DNA of 64,000 nucleotides from Bolinopsis microptera (GCF_026151205.1 NC_087083.1:5744460-5808459), one strand, 5' to 3'; counted from the first letter of the stretch, positions 10,701-19,399 are shown. Notes: generated by a model not told the origin, from the letters alone. Numbers and translations: made by a program.

Positions 10701-11412
10701 TTCAGGTCCTGAAATCAAAACAACTCCTATCAAAAGAAAGAAATCGGGACGATTTTCACGATTGTTTCGACCAGCCGCCAAAATTGAGCTGCCAGCTGAC
10801 GAAGATGGGACATCAGTTGTTGGAATGGAAGCCCCAGAAATAGAATTGGACTCTCCAAGTTCTGAAGTTAAAGCTTCTGTAGATGGTCAAATAGAAGCAC
10901 CAGCTGTAGAAATCGAAATTCCAGCTAATAAGATTGAAACACCAGATGTTGAAATCGAAACACCAGATGTTGAAATCGAAACACCTACTGTCGTAGTGGA
11001 GTCTTCAGGTCCTGAAATCAAAACAACTCCTATCAAAAGAAAGAAATCGGGACGATTTTCACGATTGTTTCGACCAGCCGCCAAAATTGAGCTGCCAGCT
11101 GACGAAGATGGATCACCAGCGGTTGGAATGGAAGCCCCAGAAATAGAATTGGACTCTCCAAGTTCTGAAGCTAAAGCTTCTGTAGATGGCCAAATAGAAG
11201 CACCAGCTGTAGAAATCGAAATTTCAGCTAATAAGATTGAAACACCAGATGTTGAAATCGAAACACCTACTGTCGTAGTGGAGTCTTCAGGTCCTGAAAT
11301 CAAAACAACTCCTATCAAAAGAAAGAAATCGGGACGATTTTCACGATTGTTTCGACCAGCCGCCAAAATTGAGCTGCCAGCTGACGAAGATGAACACCAG
11401 CTGTTGGAATAG
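1759..11412 (+). CDS. Gene A: giant acidic heptad-repeat protein with one filamin-type repeat and 21 basic modules
   Basis: A 3217-codon open frame. Residues 46-90 are a Lys/Gln/His-rich segment that is repeat DNA read in a shifted frame. Four copies of the E-F-L-E-Q-A-x-x-F-F-x-E-A-Y signature start near residues 104, 140, 175 and 244. Acidic heptads fill residues 270-1030, including six 49-residue higher-order units. One filamin-type Ig repeat spans about 1031-1122 (WAEGPGLMDCF to HIKGSPFKIKV). From residue 1180 to the end, 21 basic modules such as SLKRRASKRLSKLFRPAAK or KRKKSGRFSRLFRPAAK alternate with acidic heptads. Units differ by whole heptads; two measured spacings near the end are 282 and 303 bp. 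No signal peptide, membrane segment or CH actin-binding domain is seen. Function is inferred only: a submembrane or cytoskeletal scaffold like AHNAK. The end at 11410-11412 is a one-base deletion relative to sister units, so the real C-terminus is uncertain. Confidence 0.85.
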   Translation: MIDNMRVKFEASSSKFQNETPADVGVKALEEAISEVKFETLKVLKLKFQLIRLKHLMLKAKHQTVKSKHQNLTSKRQSLKSNKLSDKPIFNDIYDCSEKPAKEDEEFLEKARKFFEEAYDELMLVEMKTPDVGIELPDVDEFLEQAKVFFGEAYQELMSIEIETPAVEIEIPAFEEFLEQSKIFFDKAYEEMKEDEMKARTDKIEIATDQVQMPEFEIETPDDDLRTSGIEFGTPAAEIEIPVFEELLEQSRIFFEEAYKAMTFDEFKEPTFEMEIAADLVATPEFGIETPGLDFETPIINIERPTIEIETPNVETKERAIELESSCVEIEELAIDFENPAIDIETPDVEIEEPAIELESPSVEIEEPAIDFETPTIDIETPNVEIEEPTIELESSSNEIEEPAIDFEAPAIYIETPNVEIETPAIELKTADFEIEIPDFEPERPEAEVETKTLDKETPDIQIKIPDVEIKATALEIEIPADQVETSNVKDTTPNLEIEARCVEFERQAEEFETPTVEIEAPALEIEIPADQVEPPNVEDLTPDLEIEAPFVEFERQSEEFETPAVEIEAPALEIEIPADQVETSNVEDLTPGLEIEAPFVEFERQAEEFETPTVEIKAPALEIEIPADQVEPPNVEDLTPGLEIEAPFVEFERQAEEFETPAVEIEAPDLEIEIPVDQVETSNVEDSTPDSKIEASFAEFERQAEEFETPAVEIGALALEIEIPADQVETSNIEDLTPDFEIETSFAEFERPAGGMKIPAIDDVDQPTKLSSHLTDMKSKVETLKFEIEDILLNATAPVFEIEKLPIEAEIREPVVELESPAIEIENPVEETETPVVEIKAPSVEVEIPADLVETQNVDVLTPDYEIEAPFVEFEAPAIEIEAPSVEVKTPAVEIEAPAVEVETPAIEIEAPAVEIETPAFEIEAPAVEIETPAIEIEALAVEIETPAIEIEAPSVEVETPAIKIEEPTVEVETPAVEIEAPAVEIETPAIKIEEPTVEVETPAVEIEAPAVEIEENVVRSTATVKIETAKAIWAEGPGLMDCFEGDQGDFQIFNKHAGHGILSVEVKGSKAKSQVTEWKEAKETVTCRYNPEVAGKYTINIKWEDEHIKGSPFKIKVRKCPVNQKETQAVEFEAPAIDFETPAVDIEYPAVQVEIDTPDMEVQTPIVEVEQPAPEIKRTSSLKRRASKRLSKLFRPAAKVEMPADKDESLSLEMDEPAIELESPTIKSEAASGQIDTSDVDLEIPVVEVEPSAPEIKRTSLKRKASKKLSKLFRPAAKIEMPANEHESLSLEMDEPAIELESPTIEAEAASGQIEGPTVEIEIPIIESEAASGQIDTSDVDLEIPVVEVEPSAPEIKRTSLKRTASKKLSKLFRPAAKIEMPADEHESMSFEMDEPAIELKSPTVIVETAAIGQIDDASAVEIKISTNQVETPDVDIDTPDVDLETSIVEVEPSAPEIKRTSLKRRASKRLSKLFRPAAKIEMPADEHESMSLEMNEPAIELESPTVEVEAAAIGQIDEAPAVEIEISTNQVETPDIDIDTPNVDLETSVIEVEPSGPEIERTSLKRRASKRLSKLFRPAAKVEMPADEHESMSLEMNEPAIELESPTVEVEAAAAGQIDEALAVEIEISTNQVETPDVDIDTPNVDLETPVVEVEPSAPEIKRTSLKRRASKRLSKLFRPAAKVEMPADEHESMSLEMDEPAIELESPITVEVEAHAVGQIDETTAVKIEISADQVELPNVNIETPAVVEVEPLAPGIERKSFKRRASKRISKLFKPTTKIEKLADKDETPVEIETLGIELESPTIEVEAHAVGQIDEATAVKIEISADQVELPNVEIDTPDVDFEAPVVKVEPLAPGIKIKSFKRRASKRISRLFRPAAKIEMPADEHESLSFEVDTPANELESPNVEEDEVTAAEMKISADQVELTDVEIETPDFDFEAPIVEVEPPAPEIKKTSLKRRASKRISKLFRPAVKIEKPLSFEMDAPKIELDSQTFEVKASVDGQIEAPAVDNVSAEQVETPDVIIETPDVEIETPTVEVESLAPEIKKTSLKRRASKRISRLFRPTAKIEKPVDEHESMSLELDAPSIELESLTVEDEVPSVKIQISAKQDDTPDLEIDTPDVEIDTPDVEIDTPDVDLETSVFEVEPPAPEIKKTSLKRKASKQISKLFRPAAKIEKPVDEQESMSLKVEAPANEFESPTFEVEASVDGQIEAPAVEIEISAEKIETPDVEIETPTVEVESSAPEIETTPIKRKKSGRFSRLFRPATKIELPADEDETPAVGIEAPEIELDSPSSEAKASVDNQIEAPAVEIEISAEKIETPDVAIETPDVELETPTVEVESSAPEIESTPIKRKKSGRFSRLFQPAAKIELPADEDETPAVGMEAPEIELDSPSSEVKRSVDGQIEAPAVEIEIPANKIETPDVELETPDVEIESPDVELETTTVEVESSAPEIKTTPIKRKKSGRFSRLFRPAAKIELPADEDGSPAVGMEAPEIELDSPSSEVKPSVDGQIEAPAVEIEIPANKIETPDVELETPTVVVESSGPEIESTLTKRKKSGRFSRLFQPTAKIELSADEDGTSVVGMEAPEIELDSPSSEVKASVDGQIEAPAVEIEIPANKIETPDVEIESPDVEIESPDVELETPTVEVESSAPEIKTTPIKRKKSGRFSRLFRPAAKIELSADEDGTSVVGMEAPEIELDSPSAEVKASVDGQIEAPAVEIEIQANKIETPDVELETPDVELEISAEKIETPDVEIESPDVEIESPDVELETPTVEVESSAPEIETTPIKRKKSGRFSRLFQPATKIELPADEDETPAVGMEASEIELNSPSSEAKASVDGQIEAPAVEIEISANKIETPDVEIETPDVEIETPTVVVESSGPEIETTPIKRKKSGRFSRLFRPAAKIELPADEDGSPAVGMEAPEIELDSPSSEAKASVDGQIEAPAVEIEISANKIETPDVEIETPTVVVESSGPEIKTTPIKRKKSGRFSRLFRPAAKIELPADEDGTSVVGMEAPEIELDSPSSEVKASVDGQIEAPAVEIEIPANKIETPDVEIETPDVEIETPTVVVESSGPEIKTTPIKRKKSGRFSRLFRPAAKIELPADEDGSPAVGMEAPEIELDSPSSEAKASVDGQIEAPAVEIEISANKIETPDVEIETPTVVVESSGPEIKTTPIKRKKSGRFSRLFRPAAKIELPADEDEHQLLE

Positions 11413-11790
11413 AAGCCCCAGAAATAGAATTGGACTCTCCAAGTTCTGAAGCTAAAGCTTCTGTAGATGGCCAAATAGAAGCACCAGCTGTAGAAATCGA
11501 AATTTCAGCTAAGAAGATTCAAACACCAGATGTTGAGATCGAAACACCAGATGTTGAACTCGAAACACCTACTGTCGAAGTGGAGTCTTCAGCTCCTGAA
11601 ATCGAAACAACTCCTATCAAAAGAAAGAAATCAGGACGATTTTCACGATTGTTTTGAGCAGTTGTCAAAATTTAAATTCCAGCTGACGAAGATGGAACAC
11701 ACAACTGTTGAAATCGAAGAATTAGCTGTAGAAATTGAAATTGAAGGTCCAGATGTTGAACTCGAAACAAGTTTTAGAGACTTATAATGC
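11413..11790 (+). pseudogene. Decayed 3' continuation of gene A repeats
   Basis: Past the frameshift at about 11394 (GATGAACACC where sister units have GATGAAACACC) the repeat continues in another frame through one more acidic block and a basic module. It then ends where the Arg codon CGA of RLFRP has become TGA (11655-11657). Further heptad-like sequence, with a TAA soon after, runs to about 11785. This was once coding and is now out of frame or behind stops. Confidence 0.8.
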
Positions 11791-11818
11791 TGAGTAGCTA
11801 ATTTAAGTTAAAAGTCAG

Positions 11819-12298
11819 ACAACGTCTTGACAACGTCTTGACAACGTCTTGACAACGTCTTGACAACGTCTTGACAACGTCTTGACAACGTCTTGACAAC
11901 GTCTTGACAACGTCTTGACAACGTCTTGACAACGTCTTGACAACGTCTTGACAACGTCTTGACAACGTCTTGACAACGTCTTGACAACGTCTTGACAACG
12001 TCTTGACAACGTCTTGACAACGTCTTGACAACGTCTTGACAACGTCTTGACAACGTCTTGACAACGTCTTGACAACGTCTTGACAACGTCTTGACAACGT
12101 CTTGACAACGTCTTGACAATGTCTTGACAACGTCTTGACAACGTCTTGACAACGTCTTGACAACGTCTTGATAACGTCTTGACAACGTCTTGACAATGTC
12201 TTGACATTGTCTTGATAACGTCTTGACAACGTCTTGACAATGTCTTGACAACGTCTTGATAATGTCTTGACAACGTCTTGACAACGTCTTGACAACAG
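11819..12298. repeat. 11-bp minisatellite, about 43 copies
   Basis: Tandem array of ACAACGTCTTG, nearly perfect to about 12115 and then with C-to-T and G-to-A type variants (ATAACGTCTTG, ACATTGTCTTG). Flanking sequence on both sides aligns to the 3' flank of gene C (GTCTGACAA ... GACC/TCAGAC ...), so the array seems to have expanded from a GACAA-type seed inside the duplicated 3' region. Eleven is not a multiple of three, so all three minus-strand frames are open and encode the same peptide; this is not evidence of coding. Confidence 0.97.
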
Positions 12299-12968
12299 AT
12301 CAGACATAGTGAGATGAGTTTAAGATATCCAGACTATATTCATGGCTGTACGGTACAGTAGTACCGTTTGAACTGTACATTGTGAATTAATTTAATGGTA
12401 TTTGATATCAATTTCGTTGCTCTATAATACTATATCATATTTGTGAATAAATTATGTACAGAATGTTTGTGATCAGTTAAACATGAAAGTGAAACTAACG
12501 GGCATCTTCTAATTGACTTTTTAAAACTTTCTTTTTATTTTTAGAAGCTATAAATTTTATTGTGAATTACATTTAGATACAAATATTGTATGATTGTTTA
12601 AAAAGAAACAAAAAGTGAAACTTCTGCATTTGAAAAACAAGCTCTTTACACAGTAAAAACATATTGAAGCATCGCATGAAGCAGTTGAAATCAAAACATC
12701 AGCGGCTAAATAGTAGGCTTAACGGGCAAAAATGTCAATTGTCTGCTACCTACTTACCTAGGTTTGGCAGTACAAATCATCAGCCACAATAGTATAAATA
12801 TAATGTACATAGATCCACAATCCACTTTAAAATACAGTTGTGCTAGAACGGAGCTCGAGCTAAGCTTGTTGAGTTATGATGATTTAAAGTTTTTGCATGC
12901 AGTGTGCATGGGAGGACTGCAATAACATTAAATGTCCTAATGCCCACAGCAGGCTTAGTAAATGTGAC
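12299..12968 (+). other. 3' flank of gene A with a heptad relic
   Basis: A possible poly(A) signal AATAAA lies at 12446-12451. Sequence at 12500-12650 resembles the 3' flanks of genes B (35380-35640) and C (45590-45720), showing that the duplicated unit includes 3' DNA. At about 12663-12712 a short relic reads IEASHEAVEIKTSAAK before a stop, a leftover of the acidic heptad coding repeat. No other gene is seen. Confidence 0.55.
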
Positions 12969-13231
12969 GGCTCTTACTAATTCGCTCGCCCAAAAATTTC
13001 ACCTGACTTTGGTTTTTATGGTTTTGCAGCCGTACAAAACGGTTTTACATAAACCCTAATCCCAACCCTAACCCTAACCATAACCCCGAAGCTATCCATA
13101 ACCCGTACCACAACCCTAACCCTAACCTGAGCCCTAAACAATCGAATTCATGTTTCACTAGCCTGTCACGTGACCAAAACGGTTTTTTGAGCGAATAGAA
13201 TAGAATTAGTAGGAGCGAATTAGTAAGAGCC
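12969..13231. mobile_element. MITE-like element with 19-bp perfect terminal inverted repeats
   Basis: GGCTCTTACTAATTCGCTC at 12969-12987 is the exact reverse complement of 13213-13231. The interior carries a degenerate CCCTAA/AACCCT tract at 13042-13140 and two copies of CAAAACGGTTTT. No coding frame. Target-site duplication is not clear. Related CTACTAAATCGCTCCTACTA sequence follows immediately. Superfamily is not assignable by eye. Confidence 0.7.
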
Positions 13232-13399
13232 CATTTTGCTCCTACTAAATCGCTCCTACTAAAACTCTCCAGGGAAGCATTTTTACCCTGTCCCTACGTC
13301 ATGGCGGGTGATTCGGGATCAGCGTCCAAAAATACACCGATTCAGAGCAATTTCATACCCAAAGGGCCTTTTCACTTAAGAATTTTCTTTTTTTGGGCG

Positions 13400-14160
13400 A
13401 GCCCGTGGTCACTGAGAGGAAAGTAATATTATTATTTGGTAGTCAGCTTTTATCGCATCAAAAAATATCCGTCACAACTGCAGATACAGCCGATTAAAAT
13501 AGTAAAATGTAGCTCGCACTGAACACAACGTAATTACGTTGTTACCTCAATAACCGATAAAAATTTCGCTCACAAATCTTTGCAGTTTGCACGTGCACGT
13601 GCACAACTGACAACGCGCGTTCAACCCCCTATTTTTATTTAATTTGTACGTGGGCGGTCGTACTAACGAAAATTAAACATAATCTTTCAAATTATAATAT
13701 ACTAAAAAACCCGTGGTCATAGGGAGGAAACTATAAAAAGCTTTTTTTGAAAGTAAGTTTTTATCCATGAAAAAAACATCCATCCCAACCGAAGATACAG
13801 TCGATTTAAATTTAAATGTTAAAACACTTTCAACACAAAGTAATTACCACAAAACTGATCATCAAAATGTCGTTAAAACAATCATTGTACGTGCACGTGC
13901 GCGTTCCAACACCGTTACTTATATGGTTACTATGTAACTTCTTATTCTCATCTAATTTGCACGTGGGTGGTCGTGCAAACAAACAAATTCTCTGAATTAT
14001 AAGTAAGATCATAGATTAAGCCCGTGGTAAAAAAGGGATGAAGCTAGTATAGTAGTTTTTTATTTCTTTGGCAGTCAGTTTTTATCGCATCAAAAAATAT
14101 CCGTCACAACTGAAGATACAGCCGATTAAAATGTAGCTCGCACTGAACAGACCCGTCGCC
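13400..14160. repeat. Three head-to-tail copies of a roughly 300-bp dispersed repeat
   Basis: Each unit begins near CCCGTGGT (about 13403, 13709, 14019) and includes a TTTTTATCGCATCAAAAAAT-like block, then GATACAGCCGATT and ATGTAGCTCGCACTGA. A further diverged copy is at about 26145-26300. No long conserved open frame, so it is treated as non-coding repetitive DNA. Confidence 0.75.
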
Positions 14161-14554
14161 ACTCTCAGCAGTCAACCATGGCTCATAAAAGCTTAACGCG
14201 GCGCCTGGGTCCGTTCACCAACTGTGCTAATGTGAGTGGCGATGTGGTAAGACCCATTTTAACAGCGTGTATATTGATCAAATACAAGCGCGCTAGCTGC
14301 TAGCATACTTGTATCATTTAATTTTAAATCAAATTTATTCGGAAATATATTTATTGATTATGTATTGAATTGTATCACGTCGTGACCCTCACGGTCGTTT
14401 CACTAGGTTTTACTTTTATCGTCCTGACGATACAGGGGGAGCCGCGCACTCGTGCGCGACGGGTCATACAACGTATGACAACTATTGAATTGGTGATAAA
14501 TAATAAAATTGTCTTTTCTCAAAAAAAAATTGTCTTTTCTCAACACAACGTAAT

Positions 14555-14800
14555 TACCTCATAGTCAGTGTAATAAGCGCCAAGCGCGAGCACAGAATTT
14601 TTTTTCTCCGATTCTACAAAATTTTATACCAATGTTTTAGTCAAGATGTAAATAATTTTTATCCACCGGGTAGCAATGTTAGCTCAGCGTTCATCAAGAT
14701 CGCGATTTTTACGCCGCGCACTCGTAAAACGCATGAAAAAATCGAATTGACGATAGAAATCGAGCGCTATGCGCATATTATTCGCTTTTTCACTGTTATT
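14555..14800. repeat. Dispersed repeat, inverted relative to a copy near 26 kb
   Basis: CAGTGTAATAAGCGCCAAGCGCGAGCACAGAATTTTTT and the nearby CCGGGTAGCAAT segment recur in reverse complement at about 26015-26125. The spacer around them is AT-rich and without supported genes. Confidence 0.7.
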
Positions 14801-16139
14801 TTCTGGTTGATTTCATAAACGTTTTAATTTTGTTTGAAACTCTCGAAACCAAGGATTGTCCACTATTTTACTGCAATTATCTACTTGAAGTTTCTTTTGT
14901 TTTATCAAACAGTTTAAAGTGGAATATTTTCTGTGCTTGATTATACACTGTAATTACATGATAGGGCCTTGCTAATGTAAATTGGCAATTACAGATCACT
15001 TAAGTTTCCAAATTTATCGCTCAGGTTATGACCTATCTTAAAGTTCAACTGCTTGGTTAAATTAAAGCTGGGCACAAATATCATTTTTGCAAAGAATTCA
15101 TTCAAAGACATTTTAAAGCAAGTAAAGTAAGTAAGTACAGCACATAGAATATCCTAGAACTTAGAAGTATATTGTTATTCACTTGATCTTTGATTTTATT
15201 CTGTGTTTCGGAGTTTTTGTTAAGTAGCAGGGTCCCCTGTGTTTTACTGACCAAATTAAGCCGCAAGTCTATGACTGCCTACCTCATTTTAACTTAATTA
15301 AAGAAGTATAGAACTGTATGACGTATGTCTCTCTTACTTTATCCGTTTACCACGTCTGACCGGTTGCCATTTTTCACTCTATGGTTATATACTTCTCTAT
15401 ACATAATTCTGACAGCAAATATAAAAGTGCCAAGTGGGTATCTATGTAATTTTCGTATCATTTTGAATTTAATGGTTACCTTCATACCCAAAGTTTAATG
15501 TTAAATCTCACTGTACCATATTCATTAACTTATAGCTTATAACATATTATATGTTTTGATTTTATGTCCCTATACTAGAAGGGTATTCTTCTAACAGTTT
15601 TTGACTGACTTGAATGTCCTGCACAGCAGTTTGAAGCTTCTTTAAATTATTTTTATTCTTATCGTATTGCTGTGTAAATTTAATTCTAATTCTAATTCAT
15701 TTCTTATTCTCACTTTAATTAATTCTCACTTCGTTACTTTTCATAATGAATGTTTTTGGCACATCAGAATGAGCAAATGAATCGGGAGAAATGCTTCCTC
15801 TGACTCTGTCAAGTAAGTACATTATTTCCAATGTATTTGTTGTTTTGATAATCTTTCTTCGCTCTTATGAGTGGGTCAATCCTTTGTTTTGATGATATTG
15901 TTGACGAAGTGAGAATCTCCACTCAGTGTTTTGAAAACACTGAGTTGAGATTCTCACCTTGTCTCAGAATAGATAAAGGGAACCATCAGAAAATAATTTG
16001 GCTTCGATGGAATGAGAAAATTCGAAACAACTTCTGGCCGGGGTTGGAGACCTGGAACGGTTCAAGGGATCCACCAGAAACAAATCTGGCTTTGGCAGAC
16101 TTTCTGAATATCTAAACACACACACTCATCTCCACTTCT
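14801..16139. other. Intergenic AT-rich DNA, no gene recognised
   Basis: Many stop codons in all frames. A short inverted repeat near 15905-15955 (GAGAATCTCCACTCAGTGTTTT facing its complement) is the only structure seen. Nothing coding is supported. Confidence 0.5.
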
Positions 16140-16800
16140 GATATAACTCGGTTTCTGTTTGGAGTAAGGAGCTAATTTTGGGCATCAGGCTGTTGAGTTA
16201 TTAGCCCAAGACATATTTTTACGCTCTCGCGAGTAGCAATTACAACAGCTAAAATCAAATTAACTCGGTTTCTGATTGGACTTTGGAGTATAAAAGAGCT
16301 AAATTTGGGCATAAAATCATCATATTAAGTAGAGCGTAATTAACTCCTCAGACTTCAGGTTAATCAGTTACTACTGTTATATGACCACACCCTTTTGAGC
16401 TCTCGTGAGTAACAATAACAGCACTTACAATCAAAATAACTCAGTTTCTGATTAGAGTAAGGAGCTAAACTTGGGCATTGAAGTGTTCTAAATTATCACA
16501 TTGAGTAGGTAGAATGTTATTTAAAAATCTCAGACATCAGGTTATTGAGCTATAATAGCCCAAAAACTATTCTTACGCTCTTGCGAGTAGCAATTGACGC
16601 ACTTCATACTAACTGTTCATCTTGGACATGAAATTGTTCAAAATTATCACATTAAGTGGGGTAGAGCATGGTTTTAAAGTCAACATGCTTTAGATTGTTG
16701 AGTTATTAGTCCATATCCTATTTTACGGATCATCACATTGAGTGTCGTAGAACATGGTATTAAAATCTTCAGACTTTATGCTGTTGCATTTAAGAAAATA
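16140..16800. repeat. Degenerate tandem repeat, period about 180 bp
   Basis: Recurring blocks AACTCGGTTTCTGATTGGA, GAGCTAAATTTGGGCAT, CGCTCTCGCGAGTAGCAA and TCAGACTTCAGGTT repeat in the same order three to four times with substitutions and indels. No protein frame persists across the units. Confidence 0.75.
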
Positions 16801-17490
16801 TATATATTGAAATGTGGTATTTATATCCCGACAACACAAGTAAGGTGGTTAACCATGTCAGAGCGGCTGACTGTGAGTGATGTGAGCAAATGTGTAAAAG
16901 TGAACAAAAGTATTATAACTCATCATAAGGCAAATAATGTTTTAGATAATTATATTAATATTATAAAACAAAGTCTTATGATATTGTTATTATCTTAACA
17001 GTTACTGTTGTAACTTACAATTTTAAATTTATATTCCTTGTATTCCTTGTATTCCTTGTATTCCAGTACGTAATATAGGGTGTTAAAGCTGGTATTTCAA
17101 TATTTGCTCAAGTTTCACAGATATCATCAATTGAGTATTGTGACAAAGTAAACTTATTTGTGCGACTGTATGATATTATCATAATTCCCAGTACTTCCAG
17201 ATCATCAAGTAATCCTACTGCACTACTCAGCATTCCTTGTCAGGGTGTCCTAAACATTCCTCATATATTTTCTTAAATGCAACAGTATAAAGTCTGAAGA
17301 TTTTAAAACCAAAATTGAGCAAATATTGAAATACCATGGCTTAAACACCCTATATTACGTACTGGAATACAAGGAATACAAGGAATACGAGGAATATAAA
17401 TTTAAAATCTTAAGTTACAACAGTAACTGTTAAGATGATAACAATATTATAAGGTTTTGATTTATAATATTAATATAATTTACTGAAAAG
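16763..17490. mobile_element. Foldback element with long inverted arms
   Basis: Sequence at about 16945-17110 is repeated as its reverse complement at about 17316-17490, with a few mismatches. A second inverted pair (about 16763-16803 and 17262-17300) shares AATCTTCAGACTTTAT. Each arm contains three or four copies of TTCCTTGTA or its complement. Probably a MITE or foldback transposon; no transposase frame is present. Confidence 0.75.
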
Positions 17491-18561
17491 AAAAAGAAAG
17501 ATTTTGAAAATAAATATTTAGTTTACCTGCCTACCTTGCCTAGGTCGGTCCAGATGAAATCTGGAACGAGTTTATTTAGTTTACAGTCCCCTGTTAATGC
17601 TTAATTAATTAACACTATTACAACCACGCACCAGTCACATAAATTATTATGTGGTTGTAATACGTTTACAGTGCCACAATTGAAACATCGCAATACTGAA
17701 TACATGGTAAAAAATAGATTAATTATGTCACCAAAAATATTATAACTCTGTTTACTCCTTGCTGGAAGATAATTAGTTTGTCCAAATTTGTATGATGATA
17801 AAGTTAAATTGAATTCTAATAGAGGTATGGTGAACTACAAAATAGGGCATGCATTGTTAATTTCGTCACATAATTTGTTGTGAAAGTTTGTTAATTTTTC
17901 GTTCACATCCACATCCTTATTATTGTTGGAATTGATTAATACAAGAAATATAGTAGCCCATACCAGTTTTCTGCATTAAATTTATATTGTTGAGGCACAA
18001 AATGGTAATTCTGTCACATTTTTTGTGACTAAGCAAAATTTAAGGTAGCATTGTTAAACTTGAGGTTTGATGTGCTGGACAATAATCTACCACTTATTTT
18101 TAAAAGAATATTGAATTCTAATAGAGGTATAGTTCTTCAAAATAGGCACAAGAAAGGTTGACTTCGTCACATCATTTTTTTTTGACAATGTTAATATCAA
18201 CTGTCCTCTCTTGGATCAATCTGACCAAACGTAAAACGAAGGCAATCGGTTTAAATCTCATATGAAATATTTTCAGGTACTGATTCTATAACGAAGTCTA
18301 ATCGTCATCTTCTTACAGTGTTCGATGTCTGTGTGAAGGTAAAATGGTGACATCCTCTGGATCAGGCAGAGGTCGAGTGTTATCGGGATTACTACAGATT
18401 GATGATCCCGCTCATCGGAGAAGATAAAGGCCTTGCTCAGCAATGGGTAGGGTTTGCAGTTTAGATAGCCATGTGGCACGCTGCAACTTAATTATTCGAG
18501 ATTCTTCTCGAATAATTTTCAAGACTTGATGTCAATTTATTATTGGAGAAAAAGAAGATTT
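17491..18561. other. Intergenic DNA, no gene supported
   Basis: AT-rich with short repeats (ATTGAATTCTAATAGAGGTAT twice, near 17808 and 18110). A small hairpin ATTATTCGAGA/TCTCGAATAAT lies near 18492-18516. No convincing coding sequence. The 5' limit of the following LINE could lie in here. Confidence 0.4.
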
Positions 18562-19276
18562 ATGAAGGTGAATAGATGCCAGGGTCGGATTGAGTTGACA
18601 AAGCTCAAGATGAAAAGGTAATTTAATACTCAGATCATAATGTTTTGTTGCATTTACCTAGAAGTTAATTGTTTTGGAAATATGCTGTGTAATAAAGTAG
18701 TTCTAAAAACATTGAATTAAAGTGGACGCCATCCTTTAGAGAAATTTAAATTTATTACCTTCCCAATCTCGCTTTAACTCTGTATTTTAATGTATTCTTG
18801 TGTAAAATTGTATTGATCCCGTTTGATGCGACAAGGTAAAATGCTCTTACCAGGAAAGGAATTTACTCAACGTTTCAATGTTACAACATCGTATTCATGA
18901 TCTCAAATTATTTGTTATATAGTAGTGTTGAAAGTATTAAAACTGTATGTTAACAAGCATTTAGTTCTTGGAAAGAATTGGCTTATATCTCATAAACTAA
19001 CAATGATTATTTTAATTCAATCAGGATAAGAAGATTAAGAAGCACAAGTTCAACTCCAATACTTGTTAGAACTGGAGAAAGAAGTACCACACCGTACTCA
19101 AAACCCAAACGAGATATCATTGATCTTATTGACGAGGAAGAAACGATGAAAGAACTGCAAGACTGCAAGAGCTCTTAGACAGCTCTCCCACAAAAAGTAC
19201 AGCCAGCACAGACAGTTTTTGCAACCGAAACGATAACCATACATATCAATATCTTCAAAATCAGTATCTAGGACGT
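18562..19276 (+). pseudogene. Possible spliced 5' exons of the CR1-like LINE ORF1
   Basis: Exon 18562-18617 (ATG start, donor AAAAG/GTAATT) and exon 19025-19276 (acceptor AATCAG, donor CGT/GTAAGG) join in phase and then join at acceptor AACAG (19398-19399) to the ORF1 frame at 19400. The product would begin MKVNRCQGRIEL and carry a Cys-rich YCTPCTCNL just before the listed ORF1 methionines. The second exon holds a tandem duplication of ACTGCAAG near 19155-19170 that breaks the frame; with one copy removed the exon is exactly in phase. Inference from splice signals and phase only. Confidence 0.4.
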
Positions 19277-19399
19277 GTAAGGTTAGGTTTTATATTTATT
19301 CGCATTTTGAGATGTAACGGCCTTTTCCACATTCAATAGTTCTGAAAATCTGTTTTTGTTTTGCGTCAAATTTCTCTCTCTTCGTTTTAACACTAACAG

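Noticed and set aside
2675..11474. Many long antisense and +1-frame open stretches over genes A-E (e.g. STAGVSIS- or LVLRFRQ-type repeats)
   Set aside because: They mirror the 21-bp heptad DNA, which lacks stops in several frames; the main frames have the filamin domains and splice-phase support.
11819..12298. CRISPR array
   Set aside because: Pure tandem 11-bp repeat without unique spacers, in a eukaryotic context.
11798..12307. Three long minus-strand open frames (RRCQDVVKTLS repeats)
   Set aside because: They are the three frames of an 11-bp satellite without stops; identical peptide in all frames and no start context or composition of a real gene.
13042..13140. Telomere or chromosome end
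   Set aside because: The AACCCT tract is short, degenerate and enclosed by inverted repeats; the sequence continues normally on both sides.
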